Below the pieces are notes generated by a model. It was not told the origin of the DNA, ran no database searches, and saw nothing but the letters and a program-made list of their open reading frames with translations. A DNA stretch of 64,000 bases from the NCBI GenBank assembly GCA_021234155.1, contig JAJEKV010000025.1:18653558-18717557 (forward strand), given 5' to 3'. This stretch comes from Isoetes taiwanensis. Lineage: Eukaryota; Streptophyta; Lycopodiopsida; Isoetales; Isoetaceae. Below, piece after piece: positions 44,853-57,714 of the stretch. Every line of letters begins with the position of its first letter. Within the stretch, counting starts at the first letter, position 1. Both the position numbers and the translations under genes were made by a program.

Positions 44853-47661
44853 CCGGCTTGAACTAGTTCAACCTAGCACAAACATCAGCATTGGTCAATC
44901 CCTCTGCTGTCTTATCTGGCCATACAAGAACTTTTCAGTCCAAGATGGTACCATTCTTTCCTGGTATACAGCATTAGTGTTATCATATAACCAAACAAAT
45001 TAGATTCCTAATTCCAAGGTCACTGTACCTATTGACCATGACCACTGGTTTTAGCCTTCATACTGACCACTGATTTAATATTTCTATGGCACCGTCTTAA
45101 TTCAAAGTCTACAAAACTCCAGAAATTCACGAGATATTTAAGACCAAAATGTGAAAGATAGAGGTCAAAAAACTTTACTGCAGTATATTATACATTAAGT
45201 ATTCAGTTTCTGGTTTTTCCCTTCAGCCACAGATGATCACAGATTTATGCTTAAAAGAAAGGTAACTATTGCATAACATGATTCATTTATTCAAAATGAT
45301 TGTTCCATTATAGTAGAATCTCCATTCTCAACAATAGGGAATGACTATCAGTTCAATAAACAAGAAAAAATATAGTATCTTATAGGGTAAACTTCAGCCT
45401 GTTGTAGAACCTCTAGAGAGCTCTAAAATACTTTTAGCATGGAGTACATAACTAATCTGTTGTAGCCTGCAGATATCTCAAAAAATCAATTTGCAAGACA
45501 TACCATTTACTGTCCATGTCTTAACCCAAAATATGGTAATCAAATGTATATGTAATTGCCCAAAACAAAGGGCTCTAAATGCAACAGAGTACTTTGGGCT
45601 TGTAGATAAAGAGTGAAAAACAAATTTCCGTATGTGAACAAGTCTCAAATGCCATTTTGAGCCTTAATGTCTATTGTTTTGTTTCCATTTTTAAGCACCA
45701 GACATTCTTCAGTCATATTTTGCTCTGGTCGCCATTGATTTCCAACTTCCAAGCTCACCTAATACCTATTGAACAAAAGGAACACATTAAGAGGAGAAGC
45801 CCGTACCTGCAGCCAACCAATATATCATTAGCCTGATAAGGGTAAAGATGCAAGGGCCAAAAGGTACCTTAGGCTTCTCGGTTGTCGACCGATCACCTAA
45901 TGTAGACCTTTTGCCCAAAATATTAAATGAGCATAGAGAAAGAAAATACAGCTTCTTTGTGCAAATGATTTAGAACCAACTCAACCAATTTGCAGACAAC
46001 CATAATTATGATGCCAATAAACCTTTTAAGAAGAAATCCTAAATTAAAGGGTGTAAAAGACCCAGATAAACATCAATGTTCTAACATTAGAGCCCATATC
46101 CCAATAAACTTAGATATAGACATACCATAGCGTACATTAAAAAGCTAATGCATCACTAAAAGTCCAAGTGCTATTTACAGCAATAAAAATGTCAGAAGAG
46201 ATCCATTCTGCTATGTTATCCCTGATCTATCCTTGAAGGTAAGTACATCAGTAAACGTAAATACTGTATTTCCATAAGAACATAGCAATTAGACTGCCTA
46301 TACTTGAAGGCAAACAGATCAGGCCCTTTTATATTAAGGCATAAGGGGACCTTAGAAGGAGAACAAAGTGCCCTATCTAATAAGTCTGATATCTGCCAAG
46401 CAGACCCCATGTTTCTTTTAAAAAAAAGGAATCCAGAATGATATGAGAGTAAAGAATAACCAAGATTAATATTTCTGGACCTGTAGAACGTGTAAAGACA
46501 AATGATTATCTAAACAGTACCAGATGGTTATTTCCTTTGCAACAAGCGAAAAATCTTGCATCCAGATCCTTGCATCTATAGATCACAAAGATATTTTAAC
46601 TTAAATATGAAAAACTTGTTGCAATACCTGATGATCCGAATTATCAGATCAAAAGTCACCATTGCTGCAATGCTGCTGATTGAGACGTATCCCATTGGCT
46701 TTGTTAAATAGAAACACTGAATTTTTTGCTAGAAGGATAGCCACCACTGCTACTTCCCACACAACCTGTTTACTTCGATTTATGTCAGAAGCTCATCATT
46801 TTAGAGACGCAATGGGGAGCTTCATGCAATCTTCCAGAACAGAGACGCAATGGGGAGCTTCACGCAATCTTCCAGATCAATGCAAGCAAACTGTCAACTG
46901 CTGTGTAAAAGCGGCTCATCTATGCCATGTTTAACAGAGTCTTGGACGGGATATTCATCCTAGAAAAAGCCAACCCTAAATTCCGTGCTTATTTCGTATG
47001 GGAAAAAAATAGTCAGGGCACAATTTCTGAGTAAAGACAGTCTGCAGAAAATCATAGGGCAGAGGCCAGCAATACATGCCGGATATCAAGCTGCCCACCC
47101 ATCATAAAGTTCGGGACAACTTAGGACTTTACGGAGAAGAATATTCTGCCGGAGAAAAAATATTTTTTAGGGAAAATGGTGAAGGTAAAATCCTACCTTA
47201 ATGTGGTCTGCAAGAAGGTCTTCTTGGGCACAGCCCAGCAAATCCATGCTAAGGTCACCAGATATTAAGCAGCCACTCATTATAAACATCAAGATACATG
47301 ATTTCTAAATAAGAATATGGGTTACGAAATTAGCATCCTATATTTGAGAGGCTTATACTCTTTTGTAACCCTGCAACTCCATAGAAAGAGAGTTCTAAGA
47401 AAAACATTGGTATTAACAAGTCTCACCCTTGTATACGACATGGCACCAATTTGATCCAAAGCTGGAACATTTAAACCTGAGTTAACTTGACACATGAGCT
47501 GACTGGATAGCGTGAGTATAATAGCATCCAATGGCCCATCTACCTATGTGGATAACATTCACCCCAATCGAATTAATTTTGGAGTTACCCATGCCCCAAG
47601 TATAACCAATGGGGAACAATATAATTAACATGTTTGTAAGATATGCTAACAAGCAGCATGC

Positions 47662-47664
<3 letters not shown>
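44853..47664. other. Non-coding, no gene seen
   Basis: AT-rich DNA without a recognisable gene on either strand. It contains one perfect-looking tandem pair of about 46 bp (46,806-46,890, AGAGACGCAATGGGGAGCTT in both). It ends in a 29-base A run at 47,665-47,693, which may be the tail of an unrecognised retroposed sequence. Confidence 0.45.
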
Positions 47665-47695
<31 letters not shown>

Positions 47696-47696
<1 letters not shown>

Positions 47697-49760
47697 GGCA
47701 TTAAGAATAGTAAATTTCAAAAAGTTCTTAAAAATAGTAACTTTTTGTTAAAATCAAGAGAATATAATTGAATGTCATAAAATGTAAGAGAATGTTCTAG
47801 AAAGTTCTAGAATGAACTTTGATTGGTCAATTAGCATGGATAAGCACCTTAACCTAAAATAGAAGTTGCTAAGAATAGTACATTTTGAAAAGTTCATAAA
47901 AATAGTAACTTTTTGCTGAATCTAAGGGAATCTAATGGAATGTCATACAATAAAAGTTGCTAAGAATGGTAAAGTTTCTAAAAATAGTAACTTTTTGCTA
48001 GAATGTAAGGGAATCTAAGGAAATGTCATGAAATCTAAGGAAATGGTCTAGAAAGTTCGAGAATGAGCTTTGATTAGTCAACTAATATGAATAAGCACCT
48101 CAACCTAAAATAGAAGTTGCTAAGAATAATAAATTTTGAAAAGTTTCTAATAATAGTAACTTTTTGCTGGAATCTAAGGGAATGTCATGAGCTTTGATTG
48201 GTCAATTAGCATGGATAAGCATCTCAACCTAAAATAGAAGTTGCTAGAAATAGTACATTTTGAAAAGTTAATAATAGTAACTTTTTGCTGGAATCTAAGG
48301 GAATCTAATGGAATGCCATAAAATAAAAGTTACTAAATTTTGAAAAGTTTCCAAAAATAGTAACTTTTTGCTAAAATCTCAGGGAATCTAAGGGAATGTT
48401 ATGAAATCTAACGGAATAGTCTAGAAAGTTCAAAAATGATCTTTGACTGGTCGACTAACATGAATAAGCACCTCAATCTAAAATAGAAGTTGCTAAGAAT
48501 AGTTTATTTAAAAAGTTCTTAAAAAAAAGTAACTTTTTGTTGGAATCTAAAAGAATCTAAGGGAATCTAATGGAATGTCATAAAATCTAAGGAAATGTTC
48601 TAGAAAAGTCGAGAATGAGCTTTGACTGGTCAACTATCATGAATAAGCACCTCAATCTAAAATAGAAGTTGCTAAGAATAGTAAAATTGTAAAGTTTCTA
48701 GAAATAGTAACTTTTTGTTTGAATCTTAGGGAATCTAATTGAATGTCATAAAATGCAAGGGAATGTTCTAGAACGTTCTATAATGAGCCTTGATTGGTCA
48801 ACTAGCATGGATATGCACTTCAACCTAAAATAGAAGTTGTTAAGTATAATACATTTTGAACAGTTCTTAAAAATAGTAACCTGCAGAAATTTAAGGGAAT
48901 CTAATGGAATGTCATAAAGTAAAAATTGCTAAGAATAGTAAATTTTGAAAAGTTTCTAAAAATAGTAATTTTTTTGCTAGAATGTACGGGAATCTAATGG
49001 AATGTCATAAAATCTAAGGGAATGTTCTAGAAAGTACGAGAATGAGCTTTGACTGGTCAACAAGCATGGATAAACACCTCGACCTAAAATGGAAGTTGCT
49101 AAGAATAGTACATTTTAAAAAGTTCCTAAACATAATGATTTCTTGCTGGAATCTAAGGGAATCTAATGGAATGTCATAAAATCTAAGGGATAATTTTAGA
49201 AAGTTCTAGCATGAGCTTTGACTAGTCCACTAGCATGAATAAGCACCTCAACCTAAAATAAAAGTTGCTAAGAATAGTAAATATTGAGAAGTCCATAACA
49301 ATAGTAATTTTTGAGTGCAATCTAATAGAATGTAAGGGAATCTTCATCAAATCCGAGTGAACCTCATAAACCCTAAGGGAATCTCATAAAATCTAATGGA
49401 ATGTAAGGTAATCTTAGAGAATCTAAGGGTACCTTCATTGAATCTCAGTGAATTTTCATGGAATCTAAGGGCATCTCACAAAATCTAAGAGAATCTGAGA
49501 GAATATAATGGAATCTCGTAAAATTCAAGAGAATTTAAGCTCTAGAATGAGTTTTGACTAGTCAACAAGCACGGATAACCACCTCAAGCTAAAGTTACAG
49601 CTAAGAATAGTAACTTTTGAAAAGTCCTTAAAAATAGTAACTTTTGGCTGTAATCTAATGGAATCTCATAAAATCTAAGGAAATCTAAGGGAGAATCTTC
49701 ATAAACTCTTAAAAAACTGGAACATGCACCATCCAAAACATGCACCGTGGGATCGATTAA
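47696..49760. repeat. TTCTAG-type tandem repeat array
   Basis: At least nine irregular units carry the block GGATAAGCACCTCAACCTAA then AATAGAAGTTGCTAAGAATA, AGTAACTTTTTGCTGGAATC and GGAATGTTCTAGAAAGTTC. The AAGCACC landmark occurs near 47,842, 48,093, 48,217, 48,465, 48,644, 49,071, 49,240 and with small changes near 48,812 and 49,575. Spacing of about 124-335 bp shows units of unequal length. The right end (GAATCTTCATAAACTC... GGATCGATTAAA) is shared with the array ending at 58,430. Confidence 0.85.
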
Positions 49761-52700
49761 AAAACTTGTATATCTAACTTCTAACTTATATATATTCTTA
49801 TAGAGGCTTCCTGGCTTTACCAACATGGGTAACTTGGGTCCTTTGATATGCCACATGTCGACATGGACGACTGGGATTGGGTGGGACACTAAAATGACTA
49901 TCGTTGATAATTGGGGCCATCTTAGCCATTAGTTTATGGTGACGTGGCAAATCGTGTGGTGTCTGAGGGTGCTGACTCTGTGGCCTAAGCCCGATAAGAT
50001 TCACCGGACTGTGTGGGTGCATGTCGCTCCTTACCTACAAGTAGCTCACAGAATGTTCGACTCTGTATTTGTGATAACTGCTGTAGCAATAGATCTTGGC
50101 GATCTTTCTCATATTCATCCGGCATGCTTGGGTGATTTCCGTCATGCTCATCTGGCAAACCGAGGTTGATCTTTAAGACATTTGCTTATATGCTTCTCCT
50201 TCTTATCTGCTGATGTTATTTCTATAAATAAAAATGCAGGAAGCTCGATAGAAAGGAACTATATTTTCCTGGCAATTTGGGAATCTTCTTCCGGAAGCCC
50301 AATCTTTATTTACAGCTTTGCACTTTGAGCTATGAACTATGGCGACTGTTAGGCGAACATCAGAGATAAGCATTGTATGGCAGAGTTAGAGAAACATCAG
50401 AGGTAAGCATCATATCTGCCTTATAGTTTTGCTGTGAAATAGCTTGAAAGTAGGAATTTTACCAGCTCTTTTGTGAGCCATTTTTTGCAAATGGGGTCGA
50501 GCTTGTCAACTGGCTGACCGACATAAGCCTTTGGGGCTATTTAACTCTGAACACATTCCTTTGTGTAGCTCATAGCAAGTAACATTTTATATTGTTAGTG
50601 CTCTTGCATTTTCCAATTTATTTGCAGTCTTATTGGATTGCAGAATATCTCACTGTGCTTGAAATTTGGTTCTGCATAGCATACTTCATGTTTTTTTTTT
50701 CCACACATGAAGATACCCTTGCCATGTTATTTTCTACACTCTATATTTTGATTTAGAGTATGGTAGCGACACTATGCACAGGTGCATGTTAAAAATGAAG
50801 AACCCACAAAGCTTATTTCTTTTGATGTATTAAGTAGATCTCATAGAATCCAAAGTTAACATTAGGCTGCCATAAACATGCACACAATTATATGCATGAT
50901 TCCTTGTGCACGAAAGAAGTATTTTGCTAAATTGAATTATTACATGGCTTATTTGACTGCCAAATATGTGGCTGACCAGGCTGTTTGCGGACTATATAAT
51001 AATTGAAGGAGGTCACTTGATCTGATTGATATAGACTTTGTTGCGTTCTATTTAGTTGTTTGTACCAATCAAGTAATGAACACTTTAAGCATGTAGTCCA
51101 CACTTCCTAATGTTCACTACACCGACAGAGATTTAGATAGATCCAGAACTGTGATTGTTGCTTTCCAGTATTGTTTACGTACCCGTACTCTATGGTTTTG
51201 TATGTATAGTACCTTGGATAGTGTATAGTACGTCTTGTACCTCTAAAGTGTAGGGTCAAATATATATGTGTATATATATTATGCTTTACAAGCAACCTTA
51301 AATGCAAAATAAATTTATCTAGGAATTTGAAACTTAGAAGAATAATAATAATTGCAGATAACCCATATTTGTTGCATGATGATGTTCCAGACTAGTCTTA
51401 AATTTTATTAATCTTGAATCCAAGTAGGAAAAGCTGGTACATATATATTTTATAGGTTCCCTTATGTCAATTTTGTGCCCCCCCAATGTCTAATGTCAAT
51501 TTCAAGACTAAAAAAACTGTAATTGTATGTTTCTAGCTCTTGTAGTGTTTGATAAATAGCAGGTCAAATTTTTGTGCTTATATTTCTTTGCTTTAGTACT
51601 AATTTCAATCCATTTACATGAACTTTTTATTCCAGGTTCTTATTTGACCAGCCAGACCTCTTAACCAACTCCTTATAGTTTAGATCTTATAGGAACTCCT
51701 CAAACAAGTCTAACTTTACGTGCAAAATTGCAATATTTACATAAAGTACTTTATATTTTTCCCGTACGTAACGTACCATACGTACTGTACATAAAACAGA
51801 ACAACACATGGCAAACGTACGTAACGTACAAAAAACTCTAAAATATATAAAAGGTACAGTACCTTGGAAGACGTACTGTACAAGTACTATACACTAAGTA
51901 CGTGACAACACTGTGCTTTACATGGCTGGTAGTTTCTTATTCGATCTCATCTTAGCCCCATGCTTTCCTTCATCTTAGCCCCATGCTTTCCTAGTAGATA
52001 GTATTTGAAGCTTATATAAAAAGCGTGACTTGACACGGGGTTGGATTACAGAAATAATGGCGGGCAACTATGACAGAGCACTTCGAATATAAAAGACTCT
52101 GGGTATGCCTTATCCTTCTTCAACAGATGAACGCATCCAGCTAAGCAAAAAGGCAAGATTCTAAACTCCATGGCATTTCTTCATTTCTAGGTTTCAGGAG
52201 TGCTCTTTAAGAATTCATTTTGATTATAGTAATGCTTGCAGGCCATGTCCACACAGGCCATGTCTAATGAGGATTTATACCTTTCTAAGATATGCCAATA
52301 ACTAATGTGTTTTCTTGGATGATAATGGTTCCAAGTTATGAAGAAGGAGGTAGATTCTAGGAAGCTGATCACGTTCAGTCCATGCCACAGAAAAATCGTG
52401 TATTAGAATGGCATGCGCTAAGACTGTTTGAAGATGTGCACTAAAAAAGTGTGATTTCATGGAAATTAATGCTTGCAAGTTATGTCCACATAAAGTACAT
52501 GTATTTTATCCAACTGTAGAGAAATCAGGAACCCTTTAAGTTTCATAGCCAAAATCCATCTTGTGGCAGGGCCCTATGGTCTTTTTTGCATTATCCCACC
52601 AGAATCATGGAACTTTCATTTACCTTAGACCTACAGTCTTTCTGTTTCCCTATGAATTTGTAGGAAGGCCTGCAGCATGTAATTCAAAGACGCTTAAGCT

Positions 52701-53150
52701 AGAATATGACACATTTGTGCAAACTGAGGGAAGAGCATTTGTATTTCTATCTCCCTTTCTTCTGTTGTTCCTTTGGAAAATTGGTATTGCTTACATTGCA
52801 TGGCTTCGAAGCAGGATCATTTTGGGTTTAGATAGGGCCATCACCATAATCTTGAGTCTTTTTAGCATATGTCTGAACGTTCCAAGAAGCAGTGGTTTGG
52901 TGGTCGGTTAGTTAGTCATCCAGAGATTGAGTAGCACTTTTGCTAGGTTGTAGTGGGATCAAATGGGCCAGCTGATATTTTATACGGTAGCGATCTTGAT
53001 ACGTTAATATATGGCAGTGGTTTTTCTAGGCATGGATTTCTTTTCCTAATGATTTCATGTTCTTTATTGTGGGCAGTTCAAGGAAGTTGAGATATATTGG
53101 CACCACATATTCTAAACGAGGTGCACCCTGGACCACCACATCGTCCCGGA
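49761..53150. other. Non-coding, with a GTAC-rich patch
   Basis: No gene with recognisable homology is seen. A 116-codon ORF at 52,561-52,911 is hydrophobic in its middle (FVFLSPFLLLFLWKIGIAYI), but has no recognised family. GTAC tetramers cluster at 51,175-51,242 and 51,764-51,893, including two GTACGTAACGTAC palindromes. Confidence 0.45.
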
Positions 53151-53410
53151 TCTCATCAATCCCACGGCCCCGCATCGATGTTGGAGCCTCTTCGGACACC
53201 TCTCGTTTCGATTATGCTCAATTATGATTGGGGACACCTATGATTTTAAGATGTCAATCTGAGTTTGCCTAAGGTTTGGATGGTATATCGAGCCTCTATA
53301 CGGTTTCACTTAAGCTTTTAGAATATGAAATACGGGGATTCGAACCTCTACCAAAATAACTCAATGTCCTAATAAGACTACTTTAACCAATCTAACCAGT
53401 GAGCTAATGT
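53150..53410 (-). repeat. tRNA-derived SINE
   Basis: The minus strand has an A-box TAGCTCACTGGTTAGATTGG (53,387-53,406) and a perfect B-box GGTTCGAATCC (53,336-53,346). There is no tRNA cloverleaf or acceptor stem. The body would run toward lower coordinates; its tail is not defined. Confidence 0.6.
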
Positions 53411-53721
53411 GACTATTTTTTTATCTTAAATCTATGTTTTTTTTTATAATAACCCATTGAATTGTTTTAGGGATATGGTCTATGGTTTCAAGAATTATAT
53501 CTATATCAAATCCCCCTGGAACCCCCTGTTATTTTGCTACATATTGGCATGGAGTGCAATGATTCTTGCACTGCGACTCGCATGAAACCAACAAAGCGCC
53601 CGTCATTCATCACAGCAGCAGTATACAATGTTTGGAAGAAGAGAGAGGGGTAGCCGACCATAGGAACAATATCGGACTACCCCATAAAAAGAAAATGTGC
53701 CAAGGCAATATAGAAGGGCAA

Positions 53722-53800
53722 TGGCGACAACTTCTCATCGGGATAAAAAACCCCGCCCTTTTGGGTTTTCGAGGAAAACCCTAATGAGAAATGGTCGCCA
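53722..53800 (-). repeat. LINE-type 3' hairpin, copy 1
   Basis: The arms GGCGACAACTTCTCAT and ATGAGAAATGGTCGCC pair over 14 of 16 positions. Inside them lies the conserved core (minus strand AGGGTTTTCCTCGAAAACCC, then GGGGTTTTTTATCC). Three more copies of this core lie at 54,920, 58,509 and 60,797. Confidence 0.65.
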
Positions 53801-54107
53801 CCAACCTCGAATGTGTTGCCTGGAGAACAGAGAGAAACCGGACGAGAGCGAAGGCAAACATAGAGCACGACCCCAAACAACGGCGAAAAAATCCCGAATG
53901 TAACGAAGAGGATGACGAACGGAAATACAGCAGAACCCCAACAGACGGCGGAATACAGCGAAATCCTGCAATACCGAAAAACTCCCAAAAAACACCCGTA
54001 AATGGTTAGAGAAACAAACAGGCATAGCCATAAAAAGAATCTGCATCAAGAAGGCCCGAAGATATGAGGAAAAAATAGGTAGAAAAAGAGTATAACAGAA
54101 AAAGATA

Positions 54108-54273
54108 GCATCACCCATAGGGTGGAAAAAGCATCACCCAGCGGGTGGAAAATCATTATATAAAAGTATGCATCACCCTCAAGGTGGAAATAAACAGCAT
54201 CACCCGCAGGTGGAGAATAACGCAGAAGGATGCCAAGGAAACAGCAACATGGAAAAGCCACACCCACAGGTGG
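54108..54273. repeat. Array of small CACCC/GGGTG stem-loops
   Basis: Five units of GCATCACCC-NNN-GGGTGG type (54,108, 54,131, 54,170, 54,198 and a CCACACCC variant at 54,258) have constant arms and changing loops (ATA, AGC, TCAA, GC, ACA). Two further units lie at 55,120-55,165. There is no coding frame across them. Confidence 0.65.
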
Positions 54274-54437
54274 AGAACAACAAAGAGTGCATGAACCACT
54301 AAAATACAAATGAAAAAAGACTCACACGCCCACGCAGCAGGGCGGGAAGGGAGGGAAGCTACGAGAAAGAAGAAATGCTGCTGTGAGAAGACGCCGATAA
54401 CCGACCTGAAAATGGAAATGTCCTAATATAGGCGCTC

Positions 54438-54494
54438 GTCCTTTCCCAGAATGGCGATCCGATGGCTCGGATCGATGGGATTCTGGGAAAGGAC
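54438..54494. repeat. Strong 57-nt inverted repeat
   Basis: The arms GTCCTTTCCCAGAAT (54,438-54,452) and ATTCTGGGAAAGGAC (54,480-54,494) are perfectly complementary over 15 bp. A second inner stem, CGATCCGA with TCGGATCG (54,455-54,462 and 54,467-54,474), closes a 4-base loop. It does not match a microRNA that I know. Confidence 0.75.
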
Positions 54495-54919
54495 TCGCGA
54501 AAGACACAAAACCGGCCGACTACCAAAGGACTTCAACAACTATAAGCCCAGTCGCCGCGAAACCTCCAGGTGTTGAGTTGGGTCGCGAAGCACATAACGA
54601 GAGTGAGAAGAAGAGGAGCGCCAACGACCATGAGCCCATGAGCAAAGATCATGTGGAACTCCCCGAAGCAAAGCCTAAGCCCCTCCGCGACGAGCCGAAT
54701 GAGTACCATATTGGGACGGGATAGCTAGAAGACACTCCCGCCACCACCCCCGCGATAGATAGGCTTCTCATTCATCTCAGCAGATTTCTACAATGGTGGA
54801 CAGTGGATAGCCGCACACATGCGAACTACCCACGAAAAATAAAGGGAAAATCCAATTATAACATTTGGACCCCAAAAACAAATACAATGCTAATAGATGA
54901 GTGGTTGATGTACCGCCGA

Positions 54920-54986
54920 AAAGCTTATCACCGGATTAAAAACCTCGCCCTTCGGTTTTCGAGGAAAAACCCTAGTGATAAGCCTC
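54920..54986 (-). repeat. LINE-type 3' hairpin, copy 2
   Basis: The outer arms GCTTATCAC and GTGATAAGC are perfectly paired. The core on the minus strand is AGGGTTTTTCCTCGAAAACC with GAGGTTTTTAATCC. Two CACCC/GTGG stem-loops follow at 55,120-55,165, repeating the order seen at 53,722-54,273. Confidence 0.65.
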
Positions 54987-55329
54987 TGCAAGGGGGCTTA
55001 GACAAACGTAAAGGCATAGAATCGCCCCAAAACCCGCCGCATGGAGAAGTCAAAACGGCCGGCGCCGCCAACCCGTACCGCACATCACCAACAACAAACG
55101 AAAAACATACCAAAGAATAGCATCACCCGCTGGGTGGAAAAAAAAAAACATCATCCACCGAGTGGAAAAACATGATAAACAGAACTTGTACAAAATATAG
55201 AAAACAAAGAAGGGGGGGAGGGTGGGTTCAAAGAGAATAAGGTACTGCTGAGAGAAGAGGAAGCGCCGATGAAACGTCGATGAAGAACTCTGCAATAAGT
55301 AGCAAACGCCCAACCTGACGAACGGCCCA

Positions 55330-55378
55330 AAACGCATGCGATGCATGCATGCGACGCATGCAATGCATGCATGCTCGT
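55330..55378. promoter_or_regulatory. CATGCA (RY-type) cluster
   Basis: ACGCATGCGATGCATGCATG and CAATGCATGCATGC occur within 50 bp. CATGCA is the core of the plant RY element bound by B3 factors such as ABI3/FUS3. No gene start is recognised nearby, so a simple repeat is equally possible. A CGATTCG / CGAATCG inverted repeat lies just after (55,392-55,411). Confidence 0.3.
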
Positions 55379-55479
55379 CTTGAGCAAGAATGCCGATTCG
55401 CTACGCGAATCGACGACATTTTCGAATATCGCCAACACCAACACCAACAAGATATTCTACTTCTATCCATTGAGAGCAG

Positions 55480-57714
55480 ATCATAACATGTATATCAACA
55501 GTTTCTCATTGTATATGCATGGCGGATGTCTTGCTCAAGCAGAACAGTTGCCCTAAGCTAATGTGTTAGATGATGTCATGTCATGGATAAGCTAATATGT
55601 TAGATGATATTAGTTCATGGATGAGATGCTCAATGCATATTAAATACATGGATATATTATTTAACATCTTGCAGCCTGGAGTAGCAAGAACATGGCTAGA
55701 ACAAATGGTGGCACAATATGAAGTTGTACTGAGAGCAAGAACAAATGGTAATATAAAGGTCTGTTAAGATTAGATTCTTAATGCATGTGCATCTACAGTC
55801 GGCAACCTATAATCCCTACTTCGATGCTTGGTCATGTTGTTGCTTTTATATTGATTTGCTCATCATGCTTGGGCTTTTGCAGCCTTTTGAAGCTTCAAGT
55901 TTCTGGTTTAGAGGAACGTGCAAAAGTCCGTGATCCAAAAGTTCGTGGTTGGCACAAATACATGTTAATGGTAGTATAATTACAGAAATGACCATTGGGG
56001 AGCACAATGACTACACGGTATGCAGACAGATAAGCACACAGGGCAAAGTTAACTTTACAGTAAGATGTTCCAAAAGCATGCAGCAAGAAGGTTTAATGTC
56101 AAATGTAATTTCATAGGGTGCAATTATTTTGCAGGCCATTAGCAGAGATGGAAGATTGAGATAGTTTAAGCGGCAAGCATTTAATTTGTTTGTAGTTTAA
56201 TTTGCTCTAGATTATACTAGGAGATGTTGGGTCTTATGGTGTACGTCCTACCATGTGCATTCTCGATTCAAATGGAGAGCTACACAATATGATTGCTAAA
56301 GTCATAATATGATTGCAAGAGTTTTCGATGTCATTATCTTTAGCAGAAATGGATCCACCTTCCCAGTGTTTGAAGTGGTATGATACTGCTTGTGGATATG
56401 TGCATAAATGTTGGTATATAGTTGCTGTTAGAGTTTTCTTTGCGGCAATTATCAAGAGCTAAGATTGAAGTAGAGAGATTGTTCCTAAATTTCAATTCTA
56501 TTTCCTTTGCACATGCTCCTGCAATGCTACCTGATATGTGCCATTGTTGTACACAACAGCTTTATTTCCATACAACACAACATTAGTTCCATAACAACAA
56601 TGTTATTTCGATACAACATTTGGCAACAGGGTGCCCAAACCAAATCTTGATTAAAAGTCAACACCTCTAAAGTGCATTTAACATCTCTAACAATGTAGAT
56701 GTAATAAAGTTGGGGAATCTGCTAGATATCTTGCATATCTTGTGTTCTCCACTCTAATTATTTGCAGATCTCTGGTCTACATTCTAATTGTTAAAAGGAT
56801 GGATGGAAAACATAGATAAGAAATATGGTTGCGAAATTGTTCAAATTTTAATATTTATTACTCTTTGCCATTTCTAATAAGGTATGATAATGCAATAGAA
56901 CTATTTGCATTGGTGCATTGATTTCTTTAAGTTTATCAATGTCACAATCACAGGTGCACATGCTTGCATCTAGTGTACTCTAATCAAATCAAAATATTTT
57001 GTCCATGTAGTACATTTTCAAAAGTTCTACAATCCCCTCCACCAAATACCTGTGTACAAAGGTGTTCTTAAGATAATAACGTTCACATAGGTCTGTAAAG
57101 CTACTCTCCTTTTTCCCTCTGCTAGCAATAGATGACCCATATACGAAATTTTAAATTTCATCAACATTTCCCTAATAATTAATTTTTCAATATCATATTC
57201 GCCATAGGTTCGTGAAGCTACTCTCCCTCGCCACGCTTGTATTCAGCTTCACATCAACCTGGCTACTCGACTGGCCTCCCTTCCCCCTGGCAGAAAGGCC
57301 TACCTTCTTTTGCTCGATAATTCATGAAAATGCTTAATATTTCGCAACGATTCTGACAGGGGCTTGATCTTACCTAGAGGAACATGTTTTAAATTGAAGA
57401 GACACATTTATTTAAAACTCCAGTATTTGCCCAACCTTCTGATATTGCAAGTGTTTTTGTCAGTTAATTTCTTAATAAATTTATTCACAAGTTTGATGTT
57501 ACATAAAGATTATTCCTTAACTTATCACTAACAACTAAAGTTCGGTTCGCAAAATATGCATATTGCGCCAATCCACGTCTCATGAAAGGGGTTGTGTGAG
57601 ACATAATACTTTCTTATTTAGACAAACATGACAATATTAGAATGACTTTGTAGCTTATACCAGTTGCACCATTTACTTTGTATTGCCCACTTAAATATGC
57701 AATAATGAACGTCA
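55480..57714. other. Non-coding, no feature seen
   Basis: AT-rich DNA with short, unconserved ORFs on both strands. A short imperfect repeat of CCATACAACA / CGATACAACA type lies near 56,570-56,622. Nothing else is supported. Confidence 0.4.

Noticed and set aside
47665-47693. 29-base A run as a LINE tail
   Set aside because: No LINE or SINE body is recognisable upstream on the + strand. It may be a tail or a simple repeat.
52561-52911. 116-codon hydrophobic ORF
   Set aside because: Has a membrane-like segment but no family, no promoter evidence and no second copy to compare. Kept only as a remark.
53330-53410. Possible minus-strand tRNA gene (perfect B-box)
   Set aside because: A-box and B-box are present but no acceptor, D or anticodon stem pairs. 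A tRNA-derived SINE fits better.
54803-55120. 105-codon ORF with KRKG/PQNPPHGE composition
   Set aside because: It spans the conserved hairpin and follows no known family. The structural repeat explains the sequence better than a protein.
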